Below, in pieces: positions 49,913 through 58,429 of a DNA stretch of 64,000 nt; the stretch's first letter is position 1; each line of letters begins with the position of its first letter. The position numbers and the translations under genes are program-made. The stretch spans positions 434,001-498,000 of the forward strand of contig NZ_OX443569.1 of the NCBI RefSeq assembly GCF_947539375.1, written 5' to 3'. The notes under the pieces are model-generated. The model was not told the DNA's origin and did not search any database. It saw only the letters and a program-made list of their open reading frames with translations. Source of the stretch: Lactobacillus isalae. Its GTDB lineage: Bacteria; Bacillota; Bacilli; Lactobacillales; Lactobacillaceae.

Positions 49913-50536
49913 ATGAGTTTATTAGATGTAGCAAACAAATTAGATGAATCAGGATTTGATCCAAATAAAGGTAAAGAAGCTAGTGGTAGAACAGAGCTTC
50001 CAGAAGGCGAATACTTAGTAAGTTTCGATAACATTACTCATAATGCTTCAGGAGATAAGGACTTCTTAATGCTTACATTTAAAGTTTTACAAGGCGAACA
50101 TGCTGATGAAACTGAAAGTATTTTCCCTACATTAGCTGAAACAACTTCAACAGGTAAGGCAATGCCAGACTTCGTTATCAGTCGTGCTATTAGTCAAATT
50201 AAAATTGTAGGTGCAATGTGCGATATTGTAGTTCCTAATCAAGTTTTTGCGGGTAATTCAACCCAAGCTTATGAAGCAATTGTTCCTGTTCTAAGACCAG
50301 GTATTGGAACAATGATGAAACTTAAAAAGACACTTACTGAAAATAAAAAGAATCCTGATAGACCTTATTCCAATTATGAATTCAGTAAAGCTAAACAGCC
50401 ATCAATGCCTAAGCCAGAAGACAGCACACCAACTGCTGATGAAGATCCATTCAAGGATGCAAAGACAGGTATGCAAATCGATTCTAACGACTTGCCATTT
50501 GATGTTAGCGATATGAAAGAAGGAAGCGATAAATAA
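49913..50536 (+). CDS. DUF669 phage protein
   Basis: A 207-residue DUF669 protein: LPEGEYLVSFDNITHNASGD, later MMKLKKTLTENKKNPDRPYS. The C-terminal 40 residues are acidic, like single-strand-binding proteins. The family is found beside AAA_24 ATPases and is thought to act in phage replication or recombination. GAAAGAGAG precedes ATG. Confidence 0.85.
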   Translation: MSLLDVANKLDESGFDPNKGKEASGRTELPEGEYLVSFDNITHNASGDKDFLMLTFKVLQGEHADETESIFPTLAETTSTGKAMPDFVISRAISQIKIVGAMCDIVVPNQVFAGNSTQAYEAIVPVLRPGIGTMMKLKKTLTENKKNPDRPYSNYEFSKAKQPSMPKPEDSTPTADEDPFKDAKTGMQIDSNDLPFDVSDMKEGSDK

Positions 50537-50826
50537 TGGATTTGAAAATTGCTAGAACACAGATTTACTTAGAACTCGAAGGTAAGACCTTGCCTATGTA
50601 TACCACTGCTTCTTTTGATGATTTAGTCAATTTATTACCTGAACCTGGAGAAAGACGAACTAATATTATTTTGGAAGTGGCTCGTACTAAGGACGATAGA
50701 TTATGGTATCCAAGTTGTGGTGAAGAACCACGTTGGGTAGTGGCTAACTTAAATAGTGCAAGCATTAAGAATTTTATTGAAGTAAGCGAACCTAGAGTGA
50801 GTGTAAATTATGGAGAATCTCGTTAA
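50536..50826 (+). CDS. Uncharacterised phage protein, 96 residues
   Basis: ATG 50536 overlaps the DUF669 stop by one base. Contains LPEPGERRTNIILEVARTKD. Its 3' end overlaps the PriPol gene by 17 bases. Unknown function within the replication block. Confidence 0.65.
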   Translation: MDLKIARTQIYLELEGKTLPMYTTASFDDLVNLLPEPGERRTNIILEVARTKDDRLWYPSCGEEPRWVVANLNSASIKNFIEVSEPRVSVNYGESR

Positions 50827-51607
50827 TTTTGCGGTTAATTACGCAGAACATGGCTTTTCAGTAATCCCCATTAGCCATACGGAAAAACGACCATTAATTA
50901 AATTCGCTAATAAACCTGCTTTAACGCCTGACGAAATCAGAGAATTATGGAAGAGATACCCATTAGCCAACATTGCTTTAAAAACTGAAAATTTTTTCGT
51001 AATTGACGTAGACCGTCACGGAGAAGTAGACGGAATGAATTCAATCGTTAAATTAAAACATAATGAATGGTTTCAAAATACTCTATGCGAACGAACAGCG
51101 CATGATGGATATCATTTTTACTTTCAAAAACCAGCTGATAAAACCATTACTCAAAATATTGGTTTCTTACCTGGAGTAGACCTTAAGGCTCACGAAAACA
51201 ATTATGTAGTAGTAGCGCCTAGTTCAATTGATGGAAAGCATTATAAATGGCTTAATCATAAACCGATTGCTCCTGCTCCTAAAGAATTGCTAGAACTTAT
51301 TAAAGAAAAGTCTAAGTCGTTAAAGCCTTATGGTAAAGATAAGATGGCTAGCTATTCTGTATCAGGTAAAAATCAAACAAGCGAACTATTTGAAACAATA
51401 GTTAATGGATTTGGCGAAACAGGTGGCAGAAATAATGCCTGTGCCGCGTTTATGGGTGGTCTGCTATATCGTAACGTAGATCCTGAAATAGCCGTAGAAC
51501 TAGCTAAAATTGCTAATTCTCACACCAAAGATAAATTGTCAGAAACAGAAGTAGAAACAACTGCTAATTCTATGATTGAAAAGGAAATTAGAAGGAGAGG
51601 TGCTTGA
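50810..51607 (+). CDS. PriPol-type primase/polymerase
   Basis: A 265-residue protein with an N-terminal prim-pol domain (1-165). Metal-binding residues are in FVIDVDRHGEVDGMN (DxD) and the sxH motif in AHDGYHFYF. GVDLKAHENNYVVVAPSS is the third block. The short C-terminal helical domain ends in MIEKEIRRRGA. It primes phage replication together with the VapE-type helicase directly downstream. Confidence 0.88.
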   Translation: MENLVNFAVNYAEHGFSVIPISHTEKRPLIKFANKPALTPDEIRELWKRYPLANIALKTENFFVIDVDRHGEVDGMNSIVKLKHNEWFQNTLCERTAHDGYHFYFQKPADKTITQNIGFLPGVDLKAHENNYVVVAPSSIDGKHYKWLNHKPIAPAPKELLELIKEKSKSLKPYGKDKMASYSVSGKNQTSELFETIVNGFGETGGRNNACAAFMGGLLYRNVDPEIAVELAKIANSHTKDKLSETEVETTANSMIEKEIRRRGA

Positions 51608-52890
51608 TGGCACTTGATAAAAAGAATGTTGAGAAATTGCGTAAAGAGCAAAATCAAGGTTCTAGATTCCCTTATAATTTCTTACTCAATGCTAACGGTA
51701 ATATTAAAACTACCAGTGTTACTAACGTAAAAATAATTATTGAAAATGATCCATTACTTAGGGATGTATTTCGATACAACGAATTTACGCAAAATATTGA
51801 TGTAGTAAAAGATGTACCCGAATTACATATTGAAAAAGGCAAAACTTCTGATGACTATTCACTAGAAATTTTAGCTTATATCGAAAGTCAAGCTAAATAT
51901 GGGCATACCAGCTTTAAGAACAAGCTAGTACAGGACGCTTTAATTTTAGCTGCAAGAAATAATTCTTATAACCCAATTATTACTTATTTTGATAAAGCTT
52001 ATGAGAAGTGGGATCACAAACAACGTATTCCTAATTTCTTGCATGATTTTCTAGGAGTAGAACAATCAGGATTCGTTGAATGGGTTTCATATCTATTTTT
52101 TGTAGGAGCAGTAGCTAAAGCATATGATCCCAGTACTAAGTTCGACCAGGTTTTAGATTTAGTTGGTGGTCAGGGTGCTGGTAAAACTACTACTTTTAAG
52201 AAGTTAGCACCACTAGGCTATTACACTGACGACTTCAACACATTTACTAAAAAAGACGATTTAAGCAAGACTAGAGACGCTTTAATCATCAATGACGATG
52301 AATTGACCGCAACAAACAAAACATCGTTTGAGGAGCTTAAAAAGTTCTGTTCCAAGCAAGAATTTCGCTACCGCCTACCATACGGGCGCGGAGTAGAAGT
52401 TTTTCCCAGACGTTTTGTGATGGTCAGAACAACTAATGAACGCTATTACTTAAAAGATCAAACAGGTAACCGAAGATTTATGCCCGTACTTTGTGATATT
52501 GATAAACAAAAATTCAGTCCTGTATCTGATTTAACACCTGAATTGGTAGAGCAAATATGGGGAGAAGCAGTAGATCAATACAAGAACAATAAATTTTCAT
52601 TGAAGATTGATAAGGCTCACTTAGCTTTAATCGAATTAAACTGTGAAAAATTTAAGTATAGCGACAGCTTTGAAGATGCAATTGATGAAGTTATTGAAAA
52701 TGAATTAGAAAATCGACAATTTATAACTAATGATGAATTATTTATGAAGGTAGCTCCTGATGTAAATTTTTCTAAAAATAAGAAAATGGCTCAAAAATTG
52801 CAATACGTCATGGTAGCTAAATATGGATATGAAAAACGCCAAAAACGAATAAACGGTGAACGTAAGTGGGGTTATGAAAAGTGTCACTAG
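51607..52890 (+). CDS. VapE/VirE-family phage replicative helicase
   Basis: A 427-residue protein of the virulence-associated E family. Walker A is GGQGAGKTTTFKKL; the Walker B region is DALIINDDELTA. NERYYLKDQTGNRRFMPVLC is a family block. ATG 51607 has AAGGAG 9 bases upstream; TTG 51604 is an alternative. The PriPol-VapE pair is a known phage replication unit. A probable origin lies directly downstream; the last codons contain a TGTCAC copy. Confidence 0.88.
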   Translation: MALDKKNVEKLRKEQNQGSRFPYNFLLNANGNIKTTSVTNVKIIIENDPLLRDVFRYNEFTQNIDVVKDVPELHIEKGKTSDDYSLEILAYIESQAKYGHTSFKNKLVQDALILAARNNSYNPIITYFDKAYEKWDHKQRIPNFLHDFLGVEQSGFVEWVSYLFFVGAVAKAYDPSTKFDQVLDLVGGQGAGKTTTFKKLAPLGYYTDDFNTFTKKDDLSKTRDALIINDDELTATNKTSFEELKKFCSKQEFRYRLPYGRGVEVFPRRFVMVRTTNERYYLKDQTGNRRFMPVLCDIDKQKFSPVSDLTPELVEQIWGEAVDQYKNNKFSLKIDKAHLALIELNCEKFKYSDSFEDAIDEVIENELENRQFITNDELFMKVAPDVNFSKNKKMAQKLQYVMVAKYGYEKRQKRINGERKWGYEKCH

Positions 52891-53228
52891 TAAAAATTAT
52901 ACGGTGTGACACCCTTGAAGCTTAGAGTTATAAGTGGTTAAGCGCATTCATGCGTTAAAAGTATATACTTTACGTAGTGACACCTATGAGCCTTACAGGC
53001 TCAAGACTTAAGACATACTGTCACAACGTCACTACTAAAATATAATAAAAAAATATTTTTATATAGGTATATTACCTATATACATTGATATAAAGGGATT
53101 TATAAGGATTTTTAATAGATATATTTAAAAGACTTTTTCAAACAACGCTGTGACACGTGACAAATATAGATAAACCTATATATACCAAAGGTTTAGATGC
53201 TGTCACAGGGGGGAATTACGTTGTGACA
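52882..53228. other. Probable phage replication origin: GTGAC iterons and AT-rich tract
   Basis: There is no gene from 52,891 to 53,319. Nine copies of GTGAC/GTCAC occur in both orientations, at 52882, 52904, 52977, 53019, 53028, 53149, 53157, 53201 and 53221; most extend to TGTGACA. Between the copies lies an AT-rich stretch (53035-53140) with a 9-bp perfect inverted repeat ATATAGGTA/TACCTATAT (53061-53081). Small hairpins TGAGCC/GGCTCA (52987-53003) and CGCAT/ATGCG (52943-52954) are also present. The position just after the primase-helicase genes fits an origin. Confidence 0.65.
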
Positions 53229-53319
53229 TTAATTGGTAAACAATAATAGACAAAATACGAACTATTTAAATTAATAATCAATTAATATATGTATTTAAAA
53301 AGAACGAGGTAAAAAACAA

Positions 53320-53598
53320 ATGGTAAACGATGATGTATATGTAGTAGAAATTATTGAACAATATAATATCGATGATCCCAGTTGTGTGACTAATTTTAAT
53401 ACTTATATAAAATTGTTTCGAGATATCGATAAGGCACGTGTGTATTTAAAATTAGTAAAACAAGCTTGGTTAGAAGATGAAGACATTGATCCTAAGGATA
53501 TCTATGAACATTCAGATGAAATTGGAATTGAGCCGAATGAAATATCTAAATACGGTTTTAACTTACAAGCTGATATTCAAGCAAAGGAACTTAACTAA
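53320..53598 (+). CDS. Uncharacterised acidic phage protein, 92 residues
   Basis: ATG 53320 preceded by GAGGTAAAAAACAA. Contains DVYVVEIIEQYNIDDPSCVT. No recognised family. It ends one base into the next gene. Confidence 0.65.
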   Translation: MVNDDVYVVEIIEQYNIDDPSCVTNFNTYIKLFRDIDKARVYLKLVKQAWLEDEDIDPKDIYEHSDEIGIEPNEISKYGFNLQADIQAKELN

Positions 53599-53882
53599 TG
53601 AAAGTAATAGATAAGCGAAAAAAAGAGAAAAAATGGGAAGTCGGAGATGTGATTGATTATCACAACAACGGAGGAAAATCAAATTATGGACTAATTGTAG
53701 GACCGACATATGGTGATGAATATTATATTGCTTTTTTTGATAAAAATGGATTATCAACTGATGGATTTGTTCATACAGTGGCTATTAGGGGCACAAGCAG
53801 CGTTAATGAACTGATTAGAAAAATAAGTAGTAATTGGGACTGTGTTGAAAGAGTAAACGCTCATTTAGTTGTGGAGGATTAA
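53598..53882 (+). CDS. Uncharacterised phage protein with a GDVI-YGLIV domain
   Basis: A 94-residue basic-start protein. WEVGDVIDYHNNGG, then NYGLIVGP, and SSVNELIRKISSNWDCVERV recur in the next gene, so the two are paralogous. Unknown function. Confidence 0.65.
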   Translation: MKVIDKRKKEKKWEVGDVIDYHNNGGKSNYGLIVGPTYGDEYYIAFFDKNGLSTDGFVHTVAIRGTSSVNELIRKISSNWDCVERVNAHLVVED

Positions 53883-53884
53883 TA

Positions 53885-54367
53885 ATGGAAATTATTAAGA
53901 ATATTAATGACCCAGATTGGCAATGCAACGATTATTTTCAAATGTATAACGATGCTGAACAAGGATATGTTGTAGGCAAAATTGTTAAAAGTACTCAAGA
54001 AGATTTTGGCGACGGTGTTTCTTGGATTCCAATTTTTGATAAAACCGATAAACCTAAACCATTCTATTATGCTATTCACGCCACTCCTAATGAACTAATG
54101 AAAACATTTTATAGTGATTGGGATCATGTGGATAAAATAAAACCTATGGAAGTTGTTAACATTTTGAATAATCAATATGAATATTGGCATTTAGGGGATG
54201 TAATAAGCGATGGAGAACACTATGGACTAATTGTGAAAGATTATATGAAAGATTACACAGTTATGACACTAGGATTAGAAGACGATAAATCTTATGACGC
54301 TAATCGGCGTTTTAGCTCCATTTCTCTATTCGAATTACAAGATTTTTTTCCGACTGGCACAAAGTAA
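53885..54367 (+). CDS. Uncharacterised phage protein with two copies of the same domain
   Basis: A 160-residue protein. The first half ends TPNELMKTFYSDWDHVDKI; the second has WHLGDVISDGEHYGLIVKDY. Both parts match the previous gene, implying tandem duplication and fusion. GAGGATTAATA precedes ATG 53885. Confidence 0.65.
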   Translation: MEIIKNINDPDWQCNDYFQMYNDAEQGYVVGKIVKSTQEDFGDGVSWIPIFDKTDKPKPFYYAIHATPNELMKTFYSDWDHVDKIKPMEVVNILNNQYEYWHLGDVISDGEHYGLIVKDYMKDYTVMTLGLEDDKSYDANRRFSSISLFELQDFFPTGTK

Positions 54368-54386
54368 ACGCAAAGCTGGTGATTGA

Positions 54387-54587
54387 ATGATGTTATGTAT
54401 GGCAAGAGGATATGTTGAAGGCTACAACCCCGATGTTAAATTAAGTCAGAAACAACTGATTAAAATGGTACATCAAATTCAGCCTAATGAACCATTACCT
54501 AAAAAGATAGATAGCTATGATATTAACCCCTGCAATGATTTTTCAGGACGAGGTATTATTTCTATTTTTTACAAACTGGGAGATTAA
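54387..54587 (+). CDS. Uncharacterised phage protein, 66 residues
   Basis: ATG 54387, or 54390 next to it, with a weak ribosome site (GGTGA). Product contains KQLIKMVHQIQPNEPLPKKI. Not recognised. Confidence 0.5.
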   Translation: MMLCMARGYVEGYNPDVKLSQKQLIKMVHQIQPNEPLPKKIDSYDINPCNDFSGRGIISIFYKLGD

Positions 54588-54589
54588 CT

Positions 54590-54739
54590 ATGAAGATTCA
54601 AGCACATAAAGATAAAAAAAAAACTAACCAAGAAACTATTGAAGATTGGCGCAGAGTAATTAAAGAAAGTAAAACTAGAAAAATAAAAAAGCAAAAACAC
54701 AGATCAATATTAGCAGATATGGAGTTGAATGATGACTAG
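54590..54739 (+). CDS. Small basic phage protein, 49 residues
   Basis: ATG 54590 follows GGGAGATTAACT. Very Lys-rich (MKIQAHKDKKKTNQETIEDW), perhaps nucleic-acid binding. It overlaps the next gene by 11 bases. Confidence 0.55.
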   Translation: MKIQAHKDKKKTNQETIEDWRRVIKESKTRKIKKQKHRSILADMELNDD

Positions 54740-54980
54740 ATTTGAAATAAAGCCTATGAACCAAAATAAGTGCCCATATTGTCAATTCCCTTCTGAGGGA
54801 TACGAAAAAGACTTCATGGTCCAATTAGGCTATGAGAAAGAGTGCATGGCTATATCTGAACATAATGGTCATTTCTATATTACATGCGTTACAAACTATA
54901 CAGCCAATGAAATTAATGGTATTCAAGAAAGATTTTCATTGGATATCAACTATTGTCCTATCTGTGGGAGGAAGCTATGA
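54729..54980 (+). CDS. Zinc-ribbon phage protein, 83 residues
   Basis: ATG 54729 or the adjacent ATG 54732. Two Cys pairs, CPYC (residues 16-19) and CPIC (near 77-80), would bind one zinc. No family recognised. Confidence 0.65.
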   Translation: MMTRFEIKPMNQNKCPYCQFPSEGYEKDFMVQLGYEKECMAISEHNGHFYITCVTNYTANEINGIQERFSLDINYCPICGRKL

Positions 54981-55153
54981 AAATTAGAGTTTGGTGGAAT
55001 TATCCAGAAGTTTATGTACAACCTGAGGATAGATATGAGGATATTGAACTTCCCGATGACTACACGGAAGAAGAGATAAAAAGAGAAGTCGAAGAAGTGG
55101 CTTTTGAACGCTTTAACTATGGCTATAAAATTTTAACTAAGGAGAAAAAATAA
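54977..55153 (+). CDS. Uncharacterised acidic phage protein, 58 residues
   Basis: ATG 54977 with GGGAGG 5 bases before it. MKIRVWWNYPEVYVQPEDRY and a Glu-rich helix. A longer reading from 54953 lacks a ribosome site. Confidence 0.6.
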   Translation: MKIRVWWNYPEVYVQPEDRYEDIELPDDYTEEEIKREVEEVAFERFNYGYKILTKEKK

Positions 55154-55449
55154 TGTTTTTAAATGGCGAAGATTGGAAATGTCCTAAATGTAAAACTGAA
55201 AATTATATAGGAGATAGTGTAAACGATGTGGCTACATCAAAAAGTTTAGAATATCTTGAAAATTATAATATTGATGTGCCATTTATTTGCGATAAGTGTG
55301 GTTTTAAAGAAGTATTACTAGTTACGTATGACTTAGCTAAAAATCGTTACGAAGTAGATTATGAAGATACAGCATTTTGTAATAAAGATACAAAATGGAG
55401 AGATAAGTTGCTCAAAGAAGCTGGATTAATCATGTATGAGGATCTTTAA
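55153..55449 (+). CDS. Zinc-finger phage protein, 98 residues
   Basis: ATG 55153 overlaps the previous stop by one base. Cys pairs CPKC and CDKC indicate a zinc ribbon. GGAGAAAAAATA precedes the start. Confidence 0.65.
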   Translation: MFLNGEDWKCPKCKTENYIGDSVNDVATSKSLEYLENYNIDVPFICDKCGFKEVLLVTYDLAKNRYEVDYEDTAFCNKDTKWRDKLLKEAGLIMYEDL

Positions 55450-55453
55450 ATAA

Positions 55454-55756
55454 ATGGAAATAGAAGTTGTAGGGCTTATAATTTATTTCATTTTCATAAT
55501 AGTAATGATTACTTCACATTTTATTGATATTCGTGAACAGAAAATAACTCAAAGGGAAATTAACGCTTTAACAAAATTAGTAAATGAATATCAGAAAGAT
55601 TCTGAACAATCATTTAAATTACTGAATGATGAATTGAATTTACTAGAAAGCAATAGTAAGAATCAAACTAAATATAATAATTTATTCACAGATCAGCTTA
55701 TAAAACAATGGGTAGCAATAAAACTCATCGTTAATGAAATCCATAGTAGGAGATAG
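55454..55756 (+). CDS. Single-pass membrane protein with coiled coil, 100 residues
   Basis: An N-terminal transmembrane segment (residues 4-24) is followed by a long charged helix, probably coiled coil. The layout recalls holin-like or membrane-tethered spacer proteins but the position among early genes argues against a holin. Unknown. Confidence 0.6.
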   Translation: MEIEVVGLIIYFIFIIVMITSHFIDIREQKITQREINALTKLVNEYQKDSEQSFKLLNDELNLLESNSKNQTKYNNLFTDQLIKQWVAIKLIVNEIHSRR

Positions 55757-55758
55757 GA

Positions 55759-56004
55759 ATGAAAGGAAAAGTAGCACTATTAGTATTAGGTGTTGGCTTA
55801 CTAGCGACAGGGTGCGGATCTGCTCAAGCAGATGGACCTGAAAATATCAGTTTTGATAATGGAGAAAATTCAATTGTTGTTGATAGTAAAACAGGCATGG
55901 AATATATCAAAACTGAAATTATAACTAACAAAGGCTGGTATTACACTTATTGCCCACGATTTGATAAAGATGGTAAACCAATGATCTATAAGAAAGGAAA
56001 ATAA
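55759..56004 (+). CDS. Small lipoprotein
   Basis: An 81-residue precursor with an N-terminal signal peptide and lipobox LLATGC (Cys at residue 19). The mature part contains ISFDNGENSIVVDSKTGMEY and TYCPRFDKDGKP. Such prophage-encoded lipoproteins often act in superinfection exclusion, but placement in the lytic operon leaves this open. AGGAG precedes the start. Confidence 0.75.
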   Translation: MKGKVALLVLGVGLLATGCGSAQADGPENISFDNGENSIVVDSKTGMEYIKTEIITNKGWYYTYCPRFDKDGKPMIYKKGK

Positions 56005-56005
56005 A

Positions 56006-56227
56006 ATGGCAGACAACTCAAATAAGAAATTAACAGGAAAACAATTATCGTTTAATGCTGATATTAAGAATTTTAAAGCTGATGGTAGTGATGTAGTGAT
56101 TACACTTGTTGCTGATTCTAAGAAAATGAATTTAAACACACTTAACGAGATTGCACAAAATAAATTAACAGTAGATTTTACCAGCGTTCAAACTGAACTA
56201 TTGCCAGAAAAGATTGAGGAAAAGTAA
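56006..56227 (+). CDS. Uncharacterised phage protein, 73 residues
   Basis: ATG 56006. Contains LSFNADIKNFKADGSDVVIT. One-base overlap with the next gene. No recognised family. Confidence 0.6.
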   Translation: MADNSNKKLTGKQLSFNADIKNFKADGSDVVITLVADSKKMNLNTLNEIAQNKLTVDFTSVQTELLPEKIEEK

Positions 56228-56544
56228 TGGAAGATTTGAATTTAAATAAAGAAGAAAAATTGAAACACGAATTGAGAATTACTTTAGAAAAGGTTTATCC
56301 TGGTTTGGATTTTATAATTAATGGCTTACAGCTTGAATCTGATTCTTTCCATCATGGTGACGCTATTTTTTATCTTACAATTGATACTCATCTCTCTGAT
56401 CGTGTAGATGTTATTAATTTAACAAATATGCCTATTAAGCAATCTACAATTAAACAACTAAAGAAAGATCAACAAAAGCATGGCTATAAAGAATTAACCA
56501 CTATGGTTGCAGACGTATTGGAGAAGCATTATGACCATGACTAG
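56227..56544 (+). CDS. Uncharacterised phage protein, 105 residues
   Basis: ATG 56227, preceded by GAGGAAAAGTA. Contains ITLEKVYPGLDFIINGLQLE. No recognised family; overlaps the next gene by 14 bases. Confidence 0.62.
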   Translation: MEDLNLNKEEKLKHELRITLEKVYPGLDFIINGLQLESDSFHHGDAIFYLTIDTHLSDRVDVINLTNMPIKQSTIKQLKKDQQKHGYKELTTMVADVLEKHYDHD

Positions 56545-56710
56545 ACTATATAGCGTTAATGATAATGTTCTAGTAAAAATGGATATTGGTGAAGTTTATA
56601 GTCGTTTGTCGATGACAACGCCGTTCCCAGCAACAAGAGCGGATGGTCACCGAATTGTTATAAATCCTCAAGCTATATTTTATGTGGAAGAGGAGGAAGT
56701 CAATGCCTAA
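56531..56710 (+). CDS. Uncharacterised phage protein, 59 residues
   Basis: ATG 56531 with GGAG 7 bases upstream. MTMTRLYSVNDNVLVKMDIG and a final EEEEVNA. Unknown. Confidence 0.58.
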   Translation: MTMTRLYSVNDNVLVKMDIGEVYSRLSMTTPFPATRADGHRIVINPQAIFYVEEEEVNA

Positions 56711-57065
56711 ACATGATGAACATTATATTCAAAATCAAATTCTAGTAGCATTGTCTGCTAATGGGTGCGATATTTATCGCATTAATGTTGGTAAAGTGCC
56801 TGTAAGAGATAATACTGGTAAGCTAATAAGAATATTTAGAGCTGGTCCACCAAACGGGCATCCCGATTTATATGGATTTATCCATAAAACACATGAAATT
56901 TTTTATATCGAAGTTAAGGATGATAAAGGTAAACCACGTCCTGACCAGATTAGATTTCATGAACACTTGCAAAAAATAGGTGTAATCCATGGCATCGCTC
57001 GTTCAGTAGATGACGCTTTACGAATCGTAAATAATCGTGAGGTGGGATATGGCTTCGATAGTTAA
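56703..57065 (+). CDS. VRR-NUC domain nuclease
   Basis: A 120-residue restriction-fold nuclease. GPPNGHPDLYGF carries the Asp, and IFYIEVKDDKGKPRPDQIRF the ExK motif and the conserved Gln. VRR-NUC proteins act in replication or recombination modules of many gram-positive phages, possibly on branched DNA. ATG 56703 follows GAGGAGG. Confidence 0.88.
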   Translation: MPKHDEHYIQNQILVALSANGCDIYRINVGKVPVRDNTGKLIRIFRAGPPNGHPDLYGFIHKTHEIFYIEVKDDKGKPRPDQIRFHEHLQKIGVIHGIARSVDDALRIVNNREVGYGFDS

Positions 57066-57480
57066 TTTAGTACATGAAGCGGAAAATGAATACGGAAGCA
57101 TTGCTAAAGCTCCAATAAACTGCAAGCAGTTTGTTAAAGTCCGCTCTATCTTAAAATTTAAAGATCCTAAAATTGAACGAGTTGATATTGAAAGAATTTT
57201 AGGCTTTATAGAACGGGGCTATGTAGCGACTGAAATAGCATCAATCTGTAGAGTATCGTTAAGTACAGTTCAAATTGTGGCTCGTCAAAATGACTTAAAG
57301 TTTCATCAAATATATAAATATGAATATAAGTCAAATGACGGCAAGCACTATTTAAGCGCTAGTCGAAAAGCAATGCTTAATCGATTTCCATCATATTTAA
57401 TTAAGAAAACTTTTATGAGATATAAAGATGTTCAACCTGGAACATTTTATTATGAGAAAGGAAAATGGAATTGGAAGTAA
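57049..57480 (+). CDS. HTH-containing phage protein, 143 residues
   Basis: ATG 57049 with GAGGTGGG just before it. A likely helix-turn-helix is IERGYVATEIASICRVSLST, then VQIVARQNDLKFH. It overlaps the VRR-NUC gene by 17 bases and DUF1599 by 16. Family not recognised. Confidence 0.68.
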   Translation: MASIVNLVHEAENEYGSIAKAPINCKQFVKVRSILKFKDPKIERVDIERILGFIERGYVATEIASICRVSLSTVQIVARQNDLKFHQIYKYEYKSNDGKHYLSASRKAMLNRFPSYLIKKTFMRYKDVQPGTFYYEKGKWNWK

Positions 57481-57788
57481 ATTTTAAAGATATTAGCAAT
57501 GAGATGACTAATATTTTAGAAGAAAAGAATAAAGCCTATGGCAATTCATTCGATCTCACAATGGATAAGTGGGGCACTAATGTAGCAGGAGCTAGATTAG
57601 ACGATAAAATTAATCGTATAGATGGAATGCTGCAGGATGGTAATCTAGTAAAAAATGGAGAAAGCCTATTAGATAATTTATTTGATCTATCAGGATATTC
57701 GTTTTTACTGATTAGATATTTAGTAAATAAAGGCATATTTACAGAAGATCAAGTACGTAAATATTTTGCAGTATTAGATAATCAATAG
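57465..57788 (+). CDS. DUF1599 (nucleotide modification associated) protein
   Basis: A 107-residue helical protein. NKAYGNSFDLTMDKWG, the RLDDKINRI helix and ESLLDNLFDLSGYSFLLIRY match DUF1599, an all-alpha NTP-pyrophosphohydrolase-like family proposed to act on nucleotides. The exact substrate is unknown. It ends at a terminator. Confidence 0.75.
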   Translation: MELEVNFKDISNEMTNILEEKNKAYGNSFDLTMDKWGTNVAGARLDDKINRIDGMLQDGNLVKNGESLLDNLFDLSGYSFLLIRYLVNKGIFTEDQVRKYFAVLDNQ

Positions 57789-57824
57789 TAATTAATTTTT
57801 AGATTTCAATATATAGTTTGCATT

Positions 57825-57855
57825 GGTATGTGTTAATAGCACATACCTTTTTTTG
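57825..57855 (+). terminator. Terminator at the end of the early region
   Basis: GGTATGTG (57825-57832) and CACATACC (57840-57847) plus seven T. Confidence 0.9.
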
Positions 57856-57881
57856 TGAATTTTTTTAAATGCTCTTATAAT
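57853..57881 (+). promoter_or_regulatory. Promoter of the ArpU-like gene
   Basis: TTGTGA (57853-57858), 17-base spacer, TATAAT (57876-57881). It directly follows the early terminator, so the regulator gene is a separate transcript. Confidence 0.65.
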
Positions 57882-57914
57882 TGGTATAGAACATATTAAA
57901 GGAGCTGGTAGCAC

Positions 57915-58244
57915 GTGAAACGTGCCGTTTTTCTTCATATCGAATCAATTTTGCGTGGCTATCCTCGCATGAATGATTACATTAAACAACGACTTAATAA
58001 TAAGTATTATTCATTAGACGATGATAAGGCGGTTAGTGTTTTAGTTGAACAGCAAATGGTAGTAAAGAACTGTTTGGTTAACTCTACGGAAGAGGATCAG
58101 CAATTGATTGATAGTTTATATTTTCATCATGACCCTAATAAGACGCTTGATGGGGTAGCAATGGATTTAAACATCTCACGCAGTGCATTGTTTTATAAAA
58201 GAAATAAGTTCATGGAAGCAATTAGAAGGGGGTTAGGTTGGTAA
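57915..58244 (+). CDS. ArpU/RinA-type late transcription regulator
   Basis: A 109-residue protein. FLHIESILRGYPRMNDYIKQ and the C-terminal sigma-70 region 4-like HTH (LDGVAMDLNISRSALFYKRN) fit phage regulators that activate late genes before terminase. The GTG start at 57915 lies inside the hairpin GCACGT-GAA-ACGTGC (57911-57925), which could limit translation. GGAG lies upstream. Confidence 0.75.
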   Translation: MKRAVFLHIESILRGYPRMNDYIKQRLNNKYYSLDDDKAVSVLVEQQMVVKNCLVNSTEEDQQLIDSLYFHHDPNKTLDGVAMDLNISRSALFYKRNKFMEAIRRGLGW

Positions 58245-58327
58245 ATCATACGAAACCCAATCCGTTTAATTAATGGGCTACGATATTAATAGCAGTCGAA
58301 CAGACTAAAAATTATTTTTCATTTTAA

Positions 58328-58361
58328 AACCCCAACCAGTCAATTAGATGGCTGGGGTAAA
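58328..58361. repeat. Hairpin ACCCCA-CCA / TGG-TGGGGT
   Basis: Arms of 9 bp with one mismatch in the gap after the ArpU-like gene. It lacks a T-tract on the plus strand but has A/T-rich flanks; a weak terminator or an operator. Confidence 0.45.
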
Positions 58362-58429
58362 ATTATTGACTTGACAGGTCGGTATTTGTTTTTCATTTTT
58401 TAATTTTTTGGGTGAGGAGTTGCATTTAG

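Noticed and set aside
55454-55756. Holin
   Set aside because: One membrane segment only and placed in the early region, far from lysis genes.
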